From: CAVYXA01 sp963846775
GTDB lineage: Bacteria > Verrucomicrobiota > Verrucomicrobiia > Chthoniobacterales > UBA10450
Assembly (NCBI GenBank): GCA_963846775.1
Contig: CAWJXB010000006.1
Span: 1,860,001 to 1,924,000, forward strand
Direction of reading: 5' to 3'
DNA: 64,000 nucleotides
In this document: positions 9,940-17,344 of the stretch, in pieces
Numbering within the stretch: position 1 is the first letter of the stretch
Layout: each line of letters starts with the position of its first letter
The notes under the pieces: generated by a model
What the model saw: only the letters and a program-made list of their open reading frames with translations
The model's database searches: none
Told to the model about the DNA's origin: nothing
Position numbers and translations under genes: made by a program

Positions 9940-10028
9940 CGCTGAAAATCTAAAGGTTTTCAGCGCTCCAAAATCTGATGGCGCTTCGAAGAGAAAATCA
10001 CGTCTTCGGCGAGGGATGATTTTCAGCG
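9940..10028. repeat. Repeated CGCTGAAAATC / GATTTTCAGCG half-sites upstream of the recombinase
   Basis: CGCTGAAAA (9940-9948) faces TTTTCAGCG (9957-9965), and a further inverted half-site GATTTTCAGCG lies at 10018-10028, just before the serine recombinase start. Clusters of inverted half-sites next to serine recombinase genes often serve as res or att sites. This is seen in sequence; the function is inferred. Confidence 0.4.
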
Positions 10029-10041
10029 ATTCTAATTCGTT

Positions 10042-10428
10042 ATGAAATCTCAACCGCGAGTGTGTTGTTATGTGCGAGTTAGCACCGAGGAGCAGAATGC
10101 CGACAGCCAAGAGGCTCAATTAAAGGAATATTGTCACCGCCGTGGATGGACAGAAAGGGTTGGCTGGTTCATCGACCGGGCGTCCGGCACCAAACGGGAC
10201 CGAGGCGCTTTAGGCGTGATGATGGACGAGGTGCGCGAGGGGACAGTCGATGTGGTTCTCACGTGGAAGATCGATCGTCTTGCACGTTCCCTCAATCATC
10301 TCGCGCAACTCTTGGCGGAGTTTCAGACGCATAAGGTGGCCTTGGTTTGTCCAAGCCAGGGGATTGATAAGACAGCTTCAAATCCGTGCGCCGAATTTCA
10401 GATCAACATTTTGGCGGCGGTCGCCTGA
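10042..10428 (+). pseudogene. Serine recombinase (resolvase/invertase), truncated after the catalytic domain
   Basis: 128 residues covering most of a resolvase catalytic domain: the nucleophilic Ser in YVRVSTEEQNADSQ, the arginines in WFIDRASGTKRDRG and WKIDRLARSL, and FQINILAAVA where the long E-helix should begin. The frame then ends in TGA, and no helix-turn-helix or recombinase domain follows in any frame, so DNA binding and dimer contacts are lost. The gene lies at the distal edge of the cassette array and points toward it. It is likely the decayed remnant of an element that inserted there or helped shape the locus. The family assignment is secure; activity is very unlikely. Confidence 0.85.
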
Positions 10429-10542
10429 ATCGCTGAGTCGACTGGCTGACCAATGCGACACAAGGAAATAGTCGTCTAAGGAATACCTGGACTGGGCAAT
10501 CCGAGGGGTATTTGCCTGCCGCAGCATCTCGGCAAGCGCATG

Positions 10543-10549
10543 GTTAGGT
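10543..10549 (-). repeat. Terminal attC half-site
   Basis: GTTAGGT core following the lipoprotein gene. The sequence beyond (10460-10540) has no matching RYYYAAC half or arm complementarity, so the distal half of the last attC seems deleted or replaced, consistent with an old truncation next to the recombinase remnant. Confidence 0.6.
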
Positions 10550-10565
10550 GTTTCTGCGTCCATTT

Positions 10566-10970
10566 TCAGATCAGAGGCTTCTTCACAATTCTGAGGAAGT
10601 CGTTGGATTCCGACTGCTCGTAAACCTCTTTCGTCCCTTTGACTTCAATGATCACCCAATTCGGGTACGTGCCTGCGGGGGTTTTCTCGCGCTCCGAGTC
10701 GGGATGCCAATACCCATAGCCGACTTCTTCCTGCAGGACGCCTTGGCGTGTACCTTGAACCACGAATCGTACTTTCCACGTCGGTGTGGTCGTTGCTTCG
10801 TAGCGCGTAATCGTGACGCTCACTTGGTCTCGGCTCGTTCCCGGTGGGAGCGAAACCCAAGACGGTAATGGAGAATCGTCTCTCAAACGGAAAACCGCTC
10901 CTATCACTCCGTGCCTGTCCATGCAGGAGGCGAGCGCCAAGAAAACCAGTATCGCCAAATAGTGTTTCAT
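10566..10970 (-). CDS. Cassette gene: putative lipoprotein, 134 aa
   Basis: The ATG at 10970 lies 9 nt after the GTTAGGT cassette boundary. The N-terminus MKHYLAILVFLALASC is a classic signal peptide with a lipobox, so the mature protein should begin at Cys16 and be lipid-anchored. The rest (HGVIGAVFRLRDDSPLPSWVSLPPG and later VSVTITRYEATTTPTWKVRF) is beta-rich and belongs to no family I recognise. The stop precedes the terminal attC half-site by 16 nt. It is the last cassette of the array. Confidence 0.7.
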   Translation of the reverse strand: MKHYLAILVFLALASCMDRHGVIGAVFRLRDDSPLPSWVSLPPGTSRDQVSVTITRYEATTTPTWKVRFVVQGTRQGVLQEEVGYGYWHPDSEREKTPAGTYPNWVIIEVKGTKEVYEQSESNDFLRIVKKPLI

Positions 10971-10979
10971 CCGTCATTC

Positions 10980-11103
10980 ACCTAACGATAACAAGATGAG
11001 CGACGGCGGACGAGAGCGGACGTCGCTCGGGGTGAAGTTGTGGAAATCATCTCAAAAGTGGACTGCACAGCGGTCCGCCATTCGCTCCATCGTCTGGTTA
11101 GGC
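10980..11103 (-). repeat. attC site b (long class, 124 bp)
   Basis: ACCTAAC at 10980 and GTTAGGC ending at 11103; internal arms GCGACGGCGGAC and GTCCGCC-AT-TCGC pair. It belongs to the cupin cassette to its right and is visibly related to site p, which follows the second cupin copy. Confidence 0.88.
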
Positions 11104-11109
11104 GACGGT

Positions 11110-11589
11110 TCATTCTTCGCCATCAAAATAGTCCAGCGGCTGTGAGCGGACATACATGCGCTCGGGGATCGGCACACCCCACTTATTACTGTCGGGCTGA
11201 AACCATGAATCGCCAATTGGATTGTCCGCCACCACGTAGAGGATCATGTCTGCTGCGGTGTCATTGGTGATCTGGTGTGGCTCACCCGGTTTGAAAATAA
11301 ATGCGTCGCCAGCCTCAATCGGAGTAGTCCCATCTTTGTGGCGGACGACGCCGCTGCCTGAAATCACGTGATAGAACTCCCACTGTGCGCTGTGCGAATG
11401 ATACGAATAGGGAGCCTTCCCTGGCGGAATACGCAAAATCTCGACATCAAAGGGATGCCGCTCATTCAGGTCTGTGGACTCCGGCTTGCGGCCCAACGCC
11501 TCTGAAATCTCTTTGCCCGCACCGCTGAACTTTCCCTTCGGTGAGGACCAGGTGAGCTCTGCCATCTTTGTTGTATTGATCTTTTGCAT
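11110..11589 (-). CDS. Cassette gene: cupin-domain protein, copy 1
   Basis: 159 residues; the ATG at 11589 lies 10 nt after the GTTAGGC boundary. A single cupin barrel is shown by motif 1 (HSHSAQWEFYHVISGSG, with two His and a Glu as metal ligands) and motif 2 (GDAFIFKPGEPHQITN). Such small cupins bind a metal and act as isomerases, dioxygenases or sensors; the substrate cannot be read from sequence. A second copy at 20005-20484 differs at 6 of 159 residues, so this cassette is present twice about 8.9 kb apart. It has no promoter of its own that I can see. Confidence 0.88.
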   Translation of the reverse strand: MQKINTTKMAELTWSSPKGKFSGAGKEISEALGRKPESTDLNERHPFDVEILRIPPGKAPYSYHSHSAQWEFYHVISGSGVVRHKDGTTPIEAGDAFIFKPGEPHQITNDTAADMILYVVADNPIGDSWFQPDSNKWGVPIPERMYVRSQPLDYFDGEE

Positions 11590-11599
11590 AAGCGAAGTT

Positions 11600-11724
11600 G
11601 CCTAACGCACAAGAGCTGAGCCACCGCCGGCGGGAGCGAGGCAGGTTAACATCGAAACCTGTTTCATAGAAATTAGATGTGGACGTCGCAACGGCCAGCG
11701 GTTGGCTCCAGCGATTGGTTAGGC
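11600..11724 (-). repeat. attC site c (long class, 125 bp)
   Basis: GCCTAAC at 11600 and GTTAGGC ending at 11724. It follows the monooxygenase-like cassette, whose TAA lies inside the GTTAGGC core. Confidence 0.87.
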
Positions 11725-12021
11725 GGGCAGCTTTGCCGCAAGCACGTCAACTTTTTCTATAGACGGCGCCTCTGAGAGCAACTCACCGGCCTTTGCCATC
11801 AGCGCCGCTGCCACCTTGCCGGACAGATGCGCTTGCCGGCCCGCTTCATCCGGGAAGGCATCAAAGATTCCGAAGGTGTTTGGCCCAAGGCGAATGCCAA
11901 ACCAAGCAGTGGTGGCGGGCTCCTCCATAACAAGAGGAAGACCGCCTATCAGGAAGCTCTCAACCTCTTTCTCTTTTCCGGGTTTCGCTTCCAAGCGAAC
12001 GAATAATGCAACTTTGACCAT
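11719..12021 (-). CDS. Cassette gene: antibiotic-biosynthesis-monooxygenase (ABM) family protein
   Basis: 100 residues from the ATG at 12021, preceded by an AAAGGA ribosome site; the longer upstream frame is attC and leader sequence. MVKVALFVRLEAKPGKEKEV, FGIFDAFPDEAGRQAH and the overall length match the small ferredoxin-like ABM fold (YgiN-like quinol monooxygenases). These cofactor-free dimers oxidise quinols or aromatics or act as detoxifying enzymes. The stop TAA is made by bases of the attC core. There is an unusually long 5' leader (about 50 nt) between the cassette boundary and the start. Confidence 0.82.
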   Translation of the reverse strand: MVKVALFVRLEAKPGKEKEVESFLIGGLPLVMEEPATTAWFGIRLGPNTFGIFDAFPDEAGRQAHLSGKVAAALMAKAGELLSEAPSIEKVDVLAAKLPA

Positions 12022-12070
12022 AACATGTCCTTTCTTAACTGCGTTTTTGTTGACCGCGAAAGTTCTAGTC

Positions 12071-12166
12071 GCCCAACTAGAAAGAGATAAGCCACGGCAG
12101 GGCGTCGTGGCAAACACACTGAAATCATTTCGACAAAGGGACGTTGGCTTCATCGATTGGTTAGGC
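12071..12166 (-). repeat. attC site d (short class, 96 bp)
   Basis: GCCCAAC at 12071 and GTTAGGC ending at 12166, with central arms GCCACG and CGTGGC. It is the same short class as sites k and m. Confidence 0.87.
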
Positions 12167-12913
12167 GAGACCTCCCGACCGCGGTGGCGAAGGGCCAAGC
12201 ACGTAGATCGACCAAGGAGCTACTGTGCTCTCCGATACCCATGCCATACCATCACTCGGTCGCCCAAGCGGCTGATGCATCTCGTGGACGACCAAGCCGG
12301 CCCGCGCGTACATGCGACGGTAATCAGCATCCGAGCAGACCACATCCTCGACGGGCCGCTTGTCGGGGACGTCGAGCATGATGATCCGGACGTGATCCCC
12401 ACTTTTGGCGAGCCGGTTCGCTGGGAAATCGCGGGTGGAGAATGATGCCCATTCATGCACGTAAATCGCCGGATCAGACACAAGATTCACAAAGCGGCCG
12501 GTTGGGGGGAGCAGCGACGACAATGCCGTCAGCATGTCCTGCTTGCGCTCAAGTGTGGGAATATTGTCGAACGTGAACGCTGCAAGGACGAGGTCAAAGG
12601 ACCGCATCGGCAGGCGGCTCAGGTCGCCTTCGTCAACGAGCTCGTAGCGACCGACCGGATCCTGGCGGCGAGCGCGCTCCAGCATTTCAGCCGCGATATC
12701 GACACCCAGAACGTCGAAGCTGAGGTCTCGCAGGAATCGTGTAGACCGCCCAGTGCCGCACCCGAAATCCAGTGCCATGCGGCCGCTAACATACCTGCGA
12801 ATGAGAGTCGGGAGGTCTCGAAACGCGAGAAAGTAGGTGCCGGGGAACTCGAGCTGCGCATACGCGTCGGCTCGCTCACGGTCAGCGTAGACGTTCGAGA
12901 AGGACTCGCTCAC
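12161..12913 (-). CDS. Cassette gene: class I SAM-dependent methyltransferase
   Basis: 250 residues from the GTG at 12913 (VSESFSNVYADRERADAY), 17 nt after the GTTAGGC boundary; the in-frame region upstream is attC, so the GTG is preferred. Rossmann-fold motifs: MALDFGCGTGRSTRFL (motif I), DVLGVDIAAEML (acidic loop), SFDLVLAAFTFDNIP (motif IV). It is similar to UbiE/type-11 small-molecule methyltransferases; the acceptor is unknown. The stop TAA overlaps the attC core. It is among the larger genes of the array. Confidence 0.86.
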   Translation of the reverse strand: MSESFSNVYADRERADAYAQLEFPGTYFLAFRDLPTLIRRYVSGRMALDFGCGTGRSTRFLRDLSFDVLGVDIAAEMLERARRQDPVGRYELVDEGDLSRLPMRSFDLVLAAFTFDNIPTLERKQDMLTALSSLLPPTGRFVNLVSDPAIYVHEWASFSTRDFPANRLAKSGDHVRIIMLDVPDKRPVEDVVCSDADYRRMYARAGLVVHEMHQPLGRPSDGMAWVSESTVAPWSIYVLGPSPPRSGGLA

Positions 12914-12930
12914 GGAAGGAATTTGCCTCC

Positions 12931-13056
12931 GCCTAACGACATAGAGCTCACCCACCGCTCTGGGAGCGAGGCTGCGCAACGGTTGAGAATACACTAATCA
13001 AGATCGACATCGACGCGCAACGCCAAAGAGCGGTTGGCTGGAGCGATTGGTTAGGG
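12931..13056 (-). repeat. attC site e (long class, 126 bp)
   Basis: GCCTAAC at 12931 and GTTAGGG ending at 13056; the final base of the right core departs from the GTTRRRY consensus. Confidence 0.82.
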
Positions 13057-13707
13057 CTTTTCATGTGCCATCGCCCAAGTGACTGGTGTCTTGATCTTCG
13101 ACATCATATGAGGTTTGAATTTCCACCGACTGAAAGCGTCGATCGCAACACGGTCCAACATCGGATGGCCTGAGCTCTGTAGCACACGAACCGATGTCAC
13201 TGAACCTGTCGCGGTGTCCACGATCATCATGTACCAACCAATGCCAGTCCAATGGCGGCGACGTGCTTCAGCTGGATAACCTGGTCGAGGCGACGCGAGG
13301 ACCGATCCCGCCGGCACCCTGGCTCCAGACTCTTGCGCGAGAGGAGGAGTCGGCGAAATGTCTGGATCGAGCGTCGTAACTTGCGGCTTCCTGCCCCAGA
13401 GAAACGAGATCGGGATTTTGACTTTCTGAACTCGCCCAGGCACGAATGTCCATTGGCGAAAAGCGTGTACCGCAGCGTTGTCCAGAATCGGGCTGCCCGT
13501 GGATACACCCATCTCGGCGTCTTTGACCGTCCCATCTGGCCCTACGATAAGAATGCAAAGGCCGTTGCCGCTGATGTGACGAGAAACCGCGTCATACGGG
13601 TATCCCGGATGCACCGCTTTCGTGACAATGCTCGCGCTCTGTTCGCCGAACGCGCTCAACAGAGTCAAGGTCAACAGGAGAGTAAAAATCACGGCTCGAA
13701 TGCGCAT
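13051..13707 (-). CDS. Cassette gene: exported protein with two TonB C-terminal-like domains
   Basis: 218 residues from the ATG at 13707, 2 nt after the ACCTAAC core. A signal peptide (MRIRAVIFTLLLTLTLLSAFG) is followed by two copies of the TonB_C-type unit, each with an HPGYPYDAVSRHISGNG- or RPGYPAEARRRHWTGIGW-like entry and an AFRQWTFVPG- or AFSRWKFKPH-like end. It lacks the long N-terminal anchor and Pro-rich spacer of true TonB, so it is more likely a periplasmic TonB_C-fold protein than an energy transducer. The stop TAA lies in the attC core. Confidence 0.8.
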   Translation of the reverse strand: MRIRAVIFTLLLTLTLLSAFGEQSASIVTKAVHPGYPYDAVSRHISGNGLCILIVGPDGTVKDAEMGVSTGSPILDNAAVHAFRQWTFVPGRVQKVKIPISFLWGRKPQVTTLDPDISPTPPLAQESGARVPAGSVLASPRPGYPAEARRRHWTGIGWYMMIVDTATGSVTSVRVLQSSGHPMLDRVAIDAFSRWKFKPHMMSKIKTPVTWAMAHEKP

Positions 13708-13709
13708 AG

Positions 13710-13833
13710 ACCTAACGAGCACGAACTGAGCGACCGCTGGCGAGGGCGGGCGTAGCAAACAGTGAAACCTCTCTCATAGAATCAAATCACCTCAACAGAG
13801 CAGCCAGTGGTTCGCTGCAGTGATTGGTTAGAT
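13710..13833 (-). repeat. attC site f (long class, 124 bp)
   Basis: ACCTAAC at 13710 and GTTAGAT ending at 13833; paired arms GAGCGACCGCTGGCG and CAGCCAGTGGTTCGC. Confidence 0.87.
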
Positions 13834-13846
13834 GCGCGCGTTGTGT

Positions 13847-14257
13847 TCACCGGAGGGCTGGACTCTGCTCCAAACGAATGCCTTGGCTTTTTGCGAAGTC
13901 AATCAGCTCCTGAACAACAGGCTCCTCCAGATATGTAAATTTCGAAGGCCAATCGTTCCAATAAACCGCGCGACCCTTCGGTAAGGCAGCTAATTCTTTT
14001 TTGAGCTGGGCGATGCCACATCGTCCGGCCCATTTGCTGGTGAAATCATGAGTGGCGCGACCTCGCTCTGTCATCGGAATGAGCAAAAAGCACACGTCGC
14101 CCGACCATCCTTTCCATGTGAGCAAACAAGTCTGCTCGAAATACGTTGCCGGGATGACGGTTTCGGTGGGCTCGAACACGTATTTGCCAACGAACACGCC
14201 AATAACAAACGCGGCTATTGTCGTCACCGCGCCAATCACCAGAGGACGCCTTAGCAT
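13847..14257 (-). CDS. Cassette gene: membrane-anchored protein of unknown function, 136 aa
   Basis: The ATG at 14257 overlaps the GTTAGAT core itself, the tightest start in the array. One N-terminal helix (LVIGAVTTIAAFVIGVFVGKY) anchors a ~105-residue soluble domain with two cysteines near CLLTWKGWSGDVCF that could pair. PKGRAVYWNDWPSKFTYLEEP is the most distinctive stretch. I recognise no family. The orientation suggests the domain faces the periplasm. Confidence 0.7.
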   Translation of the reverse strand: MLRRPLVIGAVTTIAAFVIGVFVGKYVFEPTETVIPATYFEQTCLLTWKGWSGDVCFLLIPMTERGRATHDFTSKWAGRCGIAQLKKELAALPKGRAVYWNDWPSKFTYLEEPVVQELIDFAKSQGIRLEQSPALR

Positions 14258-14354
14258 CTAACGTCCAGAGCTCAGGCACGCGGGGCTGATGACGTCCTCC
14301 GCGATAGCGGAACTGAGAGCGCCATCCCGCGTTGCCTGCAGCGATTTGTTAGGC
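14256..14354 (-). repeat. attC site g (99 bp)
   Basis: ATCTAAC at 14256 and GTTAGGC ending at 14354. Its arms (GGCACGCGGG, CCCGCGTTGCC) differ from the two main spacer families, so this cassette may come from another source. Confidence 0.82.
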
Positions 14355-14660
14355 CACAGAACTCCAAGTCTGACTGATTCCTTCATACTCAAACTCCGCT
14401 TGGTCTTTGGCTTCGTCGAGGCTCTGGTGCCAAGTATCGGTGACAACATTCCAGTCCGCGTCGCAACCAAACAAATAAAACTCCTGGGAGCCGGGCGGCT
14501 GACAAATCGCCAAGCCAGCCATCGCTCCCATAAGCTGGCCTCTGACAATCTGCCGCGTCTTTGCTGTAAACCGATGCCGCTCATCAATCGGAGAATAACA
14601 AACCACCGGAAACGTGCCGACTATTTTTGGTGCGGTCTTCATTTTGTGGAGCGTGCTCAT
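14349..14660 (-). CDS. Cassette gene: hypothetical protein, 103 aa
   Basis: The ATG at 14660 lies 3 nt after the core (MSTLHKMKTAPKIV). It is a small soluble protein without signal peptide; EFYLFGCDADWNVVTDTWHQSLDEAKDQAEFEYEG gives an alpha/beta impression. The acidic C-terminus WHQSLDEAKDQAEFEYEG resembles small cassette proteins of unknown role. The stop TAA is in the attC core. No family recognised. Confidence 0.65.
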   Translation of the reverse strand: MSTLHKMKTAPKIVGTFPVVCYSPIDERHRFTAKTRQIVRGQLMGAMAGLAICQPPGSQEFYLFGCDADWNVVTDTWHQSLDEAKDQAEFEYEGISQTWSSVA

Positions 14661-14663
14661 GAC

Positions 14664-14786
14664 GCCTAACGAGAACAAGATGAGCGACGGCTGGCGGGAG
14701 GGTGCGCCGTTGCGGGCTGAGGGTGAAATTTCATGTGAGATTTGGAACCGAAGTTGCCAGCCGTTCGCTCGATCGCATGGTTAGAT
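14664..14786 (-). repeat. attC site h (long class, 123 bp)
   Basis: GCCTAAC at 14664 and GTTAGAT ending at 14786; arms GAGCGACGGCTGGCGG and CAGCCGTTCGCTC. Confidence 0.87.
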
Positions 14787-14808
14787 GTATCACTGGCTTC
14801 TATTTTCC

Positions 14809-15570
14809 TTAGCGAGGCTTTTCCCGTTCAGGCGGAGTAGCCGATTCAGACTGTAATAGCTTGCGAACCGGATTCCGCGAATCCGAGTACGCCTTCAGCA
14901 TTTCGTCCTGCGAAAACGAACCGCTCTCGAGCACAGCTTGCATGGAAGCCATGCGTCCCAGGGACGTCAACACCCACCGCGCAGAGGACGCTTCCTCCGC
15001 AATGATTGCGGAAAGCTGTTCAAGCTGAGCAGGTGTCATCTTCGCCACGTCTTTCAAGCGTTCCACGCCATCACCGAACCTGATCTCGATCGCGTCCTGC
15101 TCGCCGATACTGGCAAACAACTTGCCAATTCTGTCCCCAAGAATGTCCAAAATATGATAAACGACGGTATAAGCCTGTGCTTCATCGCGCGGCATCAGCG
15201 CCAGGGCGCCGCTCTCGCGCGCATGATCCCAGACCGAGCGTCTGGGGATAACGAACGGGAACTTTGGCCCACTCTCGTATTTGAGCGTCGAAATTGTATT
15301 CGCCTGCACTGCAGCCTGAATCGCTTGTGATTCACGAACGGCCCATTCGTAGTCTGCATACACCCCTTTGATGTCGTCGCGCAGATAAAGATCATTCAAC
15401 CGAATTTCTGCGCGAAGGTCTTCCTCGAGTTGGCGCCGGCTGTTGTAGTGATGCAGCCATTCGACTGATTGCTGCGCGGCCAGTGCCGTGATTACGCCGA
15501 GCACCACAATGACATATTCCGAAACAAGCCACCTCCATTTATCGCGTCCTGCAAACTTTTGCGCTTCCAT
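14809..15570 (-). CDS. Cassette gene: membrane protein with coiled-coil region, 253 aa
   Basis: The ATG at 15570 follows a decayed core. One N-terminal membrane helix (WLVSEYVIVVLGVITALAA) precedes a long helical cytoplasmic or periplasmic domain rich in Glu/Arg (SRRQLEEDLRAEIRLNDLYL). The opening W-L-x-E-Y-x-I-V-V-L-G-V-x-x-A-L is shared with a common family of uncharacterised bacterial proteins (from memory). It is the first gene of the left sub-array. The function is unknown. Confidence 0.7.
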   Translation of the reverse strand: MEAQKFAGRDKWRWLVSEYVIVVLGVITALAAQQSVEWLHHYNSRRQLEEDLRAEIRLNDLYLRDDIKGVYADYEWAVRESQAIQAAVQANTISTLKYESGPKFPFVIPRRSVWDHARESGALALMPRDEAQAYTVVYHILDILGDRIGKLFASIGEQDAIEIRFGDGVERLKDVAKMTPAQLEQLSAIIAEEASSARWVLTSLGRMASMQAVLESGSFSQDEMLKAYSDSRNPVRKLLQSESATPPEREKPR

Positions 15571-15573
15571 AGG

Positions 15574-15638
15574 TGTTAACTGCGAAAGACGCCGGCGTTA
15601 TCTCGCAAAAGGGGCCGTGGCTTCATCGATTGCTAACA
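15574..15638 (-). repeat. Decayed attC site i (about 65 bp)
   Basis: It retains the short-class right half (GGCCGTGGCTTCATCGATTG) but the cores are degenerate (GTTAAC on one side, GCTAACA where GTTAGGC is expected) and the middle is shortened. It lies between the first gene of the left sub-array and the 34-bp repeat, and is probably inactive. Confidence 0.6.
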
Positions 15639-15639
15639 T

Positions 15640-15673
15640 CTAACATGTGGATAGGCCGACAATAAAGTCGGAT
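15640..15673. repeat. 34-bp array-boundary repeat, copy 1
   Basis: It differs at one base of 34 from 20497-20530. It contains the GACAATAAAGTC segment (CCGAC...GTCGG stem) and a CTAACATGTGG end that forms a half-core (GTTAG on minus). Both copies lie between a PEP-CTERM gene's 3' end and the first cassette of a sub-array. Confidence 0.8.
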
Positions 15674-15724
15674 ATCCTGGATATTAGCCAGCAAGTACAG
15701 TTTTGTCTCAAATTTGAGAAATAA

Positions 15725-16699
15725 TTACTTGCGACGCCGATAGGCCATCACTCCTGCGCCAATACCGGTCAGAGCAATCAAGGCGAGCGTGCTCGGCTCG
15801 GGCACAATAATCACGAGGCTTTCTGGATGGTCTAGTCCCGAGATCAGCGATGCATTCACTGTTGCCCCGGTAATGGCGTCGTATTCGCCGATCCTACCAC
15901 CATAAAAGTCGGTGACAAACAAGTTCCCTTCTGAGATTGCGATCCCCGACCCGTAATTTAGCCCCGAGACCAGCGATGCGTTCACCGTCGCCCCTGTGAT
16001 GGCATCATATTCGCCAATCCTGCTTCCGTTTGTGACATAGAGATTTCCTCCATACAAGGCGAGGCCCTGAGGGTACTGCAACCCTGTAACCAGCGACGTA
16101 TTAATCGGCAATCCGGTCGTGGCGTCGTATTCGGAAATATAGCCGACGCCGGTATTGCTGTTTATTCCCGTGACATACAAAACGCCTCCGGCCACCACTA
16201 TGCCCCAGGGACGGTCCAGCCTTGAGATTAGTGACGTGTTAATAGGGATTCCGGTCGTAGCGTCATATACACCAACCGTAGCGGTGTTAGGCCAGCCATT
16301 GTTAAAGTTGGTGACATACAAAAGGCCTCCAGACATCGCAATGCCTGCCGGTTCGTTCAACCCCGAGACCAGCGATGCGTTCACCGTCGCCCCTGAGGTC
16401 GTATACACTCCAATTGTTCCGATGCCGGAGCTGCCATAGTTGGTCTCATATAAGTTCCCTCCAAACGTCGCGATACCTACCGGGTATTCCAGCCCCGAGA
16501 CCAGGGAAGCGTTCACCGTGACCCCAGAAGTCGTGTATTCGCCAATCGTGCCGGTGAGAAGGTTCGTCTCAAAGATTTGCGCACAGGCGGTTGCAGGCAC
16601 GGCACAGAACGCTGCGAGAGCAATCAAGCCGAAAACTAATTGTATCTTTATAAGGCCCGCTCCAACCCTGGAGCCGGAGGTTCTGGGCGGCAGCGTCAT
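15725..16699 (-). CDS. PEP-CTERM sorted beta-propeller-type secreted protein
   Basis: 324 residues. The N-terminus carries a signal peptide (FGLIALAAFCAVPATACA). The body is built of 6-7 repeats of roughly 40 residues around GEYDAITGATVNASLVSGL and GIAISEGNLFVTDF, as in NHL/SMP-30-like propellers. The C-terminus is a full PEP-CTERM tag: PEPSTLALIALTG, a hydrophobic helix, then YRRRK. PEP-CTERM proteins are cut by exosortase and often enter the exopolysaccharide matrix. The gene interrupts the cassette array but lacks a clean attC of its own, with decayed cores on both sides. A perfect palindrome (TCTCAAATTTGAGA) just after the stop may terminate it. Confidence 0.88.
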   Translation of the reverse strand: MTLPPRTSGSRVGAGLIKIQLVFGLIALAAFCAVPATACAQIFETNLLTGTIGEYTTSGVTVNASLVSGLEYPVGIATFGGNLYETNYGSSGIGTIGVYTTSGATVNASLVSGLNEPAGIAMSGGLLYVTNFNNGWPNTATVGVYDATTGIPINTSLISRLDRPWGIVVAGGVLYVTGINSNTGVGYISEYDATTGLPINTSLVTGLQYPQGLALYGGNLYVTNGSRIGEYDAITGATVNASLVSGLNYGSGIAISEGNLFVTDFYGGRIGEYDAITGATVNASLISGLDHPESLVIIVPEPSTLALIALTGIGAGVMAYRRRK

Positions 16700-16802
16700 C
16701 TGTCACCGTACCATTCGACGCTTGCAACTGTCAATAATTCTCACTCGATAGCTTAGCGGGAACCTGCTCAATCTGGTAAATGCAACATGGTGCGCGTTTA
16801 CC

Positions 16803-16925
16803 ATCTACCGAGACCAAGCTGAGCGACGGCCACCGAGGGCGAGCATCGCTCGAAGCGAAAGGGACTTACTCATGGGAAATGTAAATGCAGAGCGGGTAGC
16901 CGTTACCTCCAGCGCATGGTTAGAT
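16803..16925 (-). repeat. attC site j (long class, distal core decayed)
   Basis: GTTAGAT at 16919-16925 is intact but the other core reads ATCTACC instead of ATCTAAC. It marks the end of the right sub-array, next to the PEP-CTERM gene. Confidence 0.78.
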
Positions 16926-17231
16926 CGTTACATCATCATCGAGTGATCTGCCGCAGTATGGGCAGAACTGAAGATCCGCTGAGATGCTGAGAGGAGAACC
17001 GCCGCCCTGATAGAATAAGCGTCCGACGGGCTTTTGGCAGTAGACGCAACGTCCACTAAACATCACATAGAGAATCGAACCACCGAAGAGTGCGAATCCG
17101 GAGAGGCCGACAACGACAAATGCGGGGTGAGCCTGGCTGGCCGTCATCCCGCCCCCGAACATCACAAAGCCGACGATAGCGATTAGGAAGCTGCGCCGTC
17201 GATCACGGTTCACACGTTCTCGTGTTGTCAT
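16920..17231 (-). CDS. Cassette gene: two-helix membrane protein with zinc-ribbon tail
   Basis: 103 residues from the ATG at 17231 (MTTRERVNRDRRRSF). Two membrane helices (FLIAIVGFVMFGGGM, VVVGLSGFALFGGSILYVMF) are followed by CVYCQK and CPYCGRSLDDD, a four-cysteine zinc ribbon on the cytoplasmic side judging by the basic N-terminus. Such proteins are usually unannotated adaptors. The stop TAA is formed by the attC core. Confidence 0.75.
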   Translation of the reverse strand: MTTRERVNRDRRRSFLIAIVGFVMFGGGMTASQAHPAFVVVGLSGFALFGGSILYVMFSGRCVYCQKPVGRLFYQGGGSPLSISADLQFCPYCGRSLDDDVTI

Positions 17232-17248
17232 GCGTGAGTGCTGCTGCG

Positions 17249-17344
17249 ATCTAACGAGAATTAGATAAGCCCCCGCAGGGTGCTGTGACAATCTCACTGA
17301 AGTTGCGTCGCAATGGGGCGGTTGGCTTCATCGTTTGGTTAGGC
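17249..17344 (-). repeat. attC site k (short class, 96 bp)
   Basis: ATCTAAC at 17249 and GTTAGGC ending at 17344; ends in the GGCTTCATCG-TTTGGTTAGGC form of the short class. Confidence 0.86.

Noticed and set aside
9916..10119. N-terminal extension of the GNAT gene
   Set aside because: It would run into the recombinase gene; the internal ATG gives the standard RimJ/RimL start.
10042..10428. Serine recombinase as the integrase of the array
   Set aside because: Integron cassettes are moved by tyrosine recombinases (IntI); this protein is a truncated resolvase-type enzyme.
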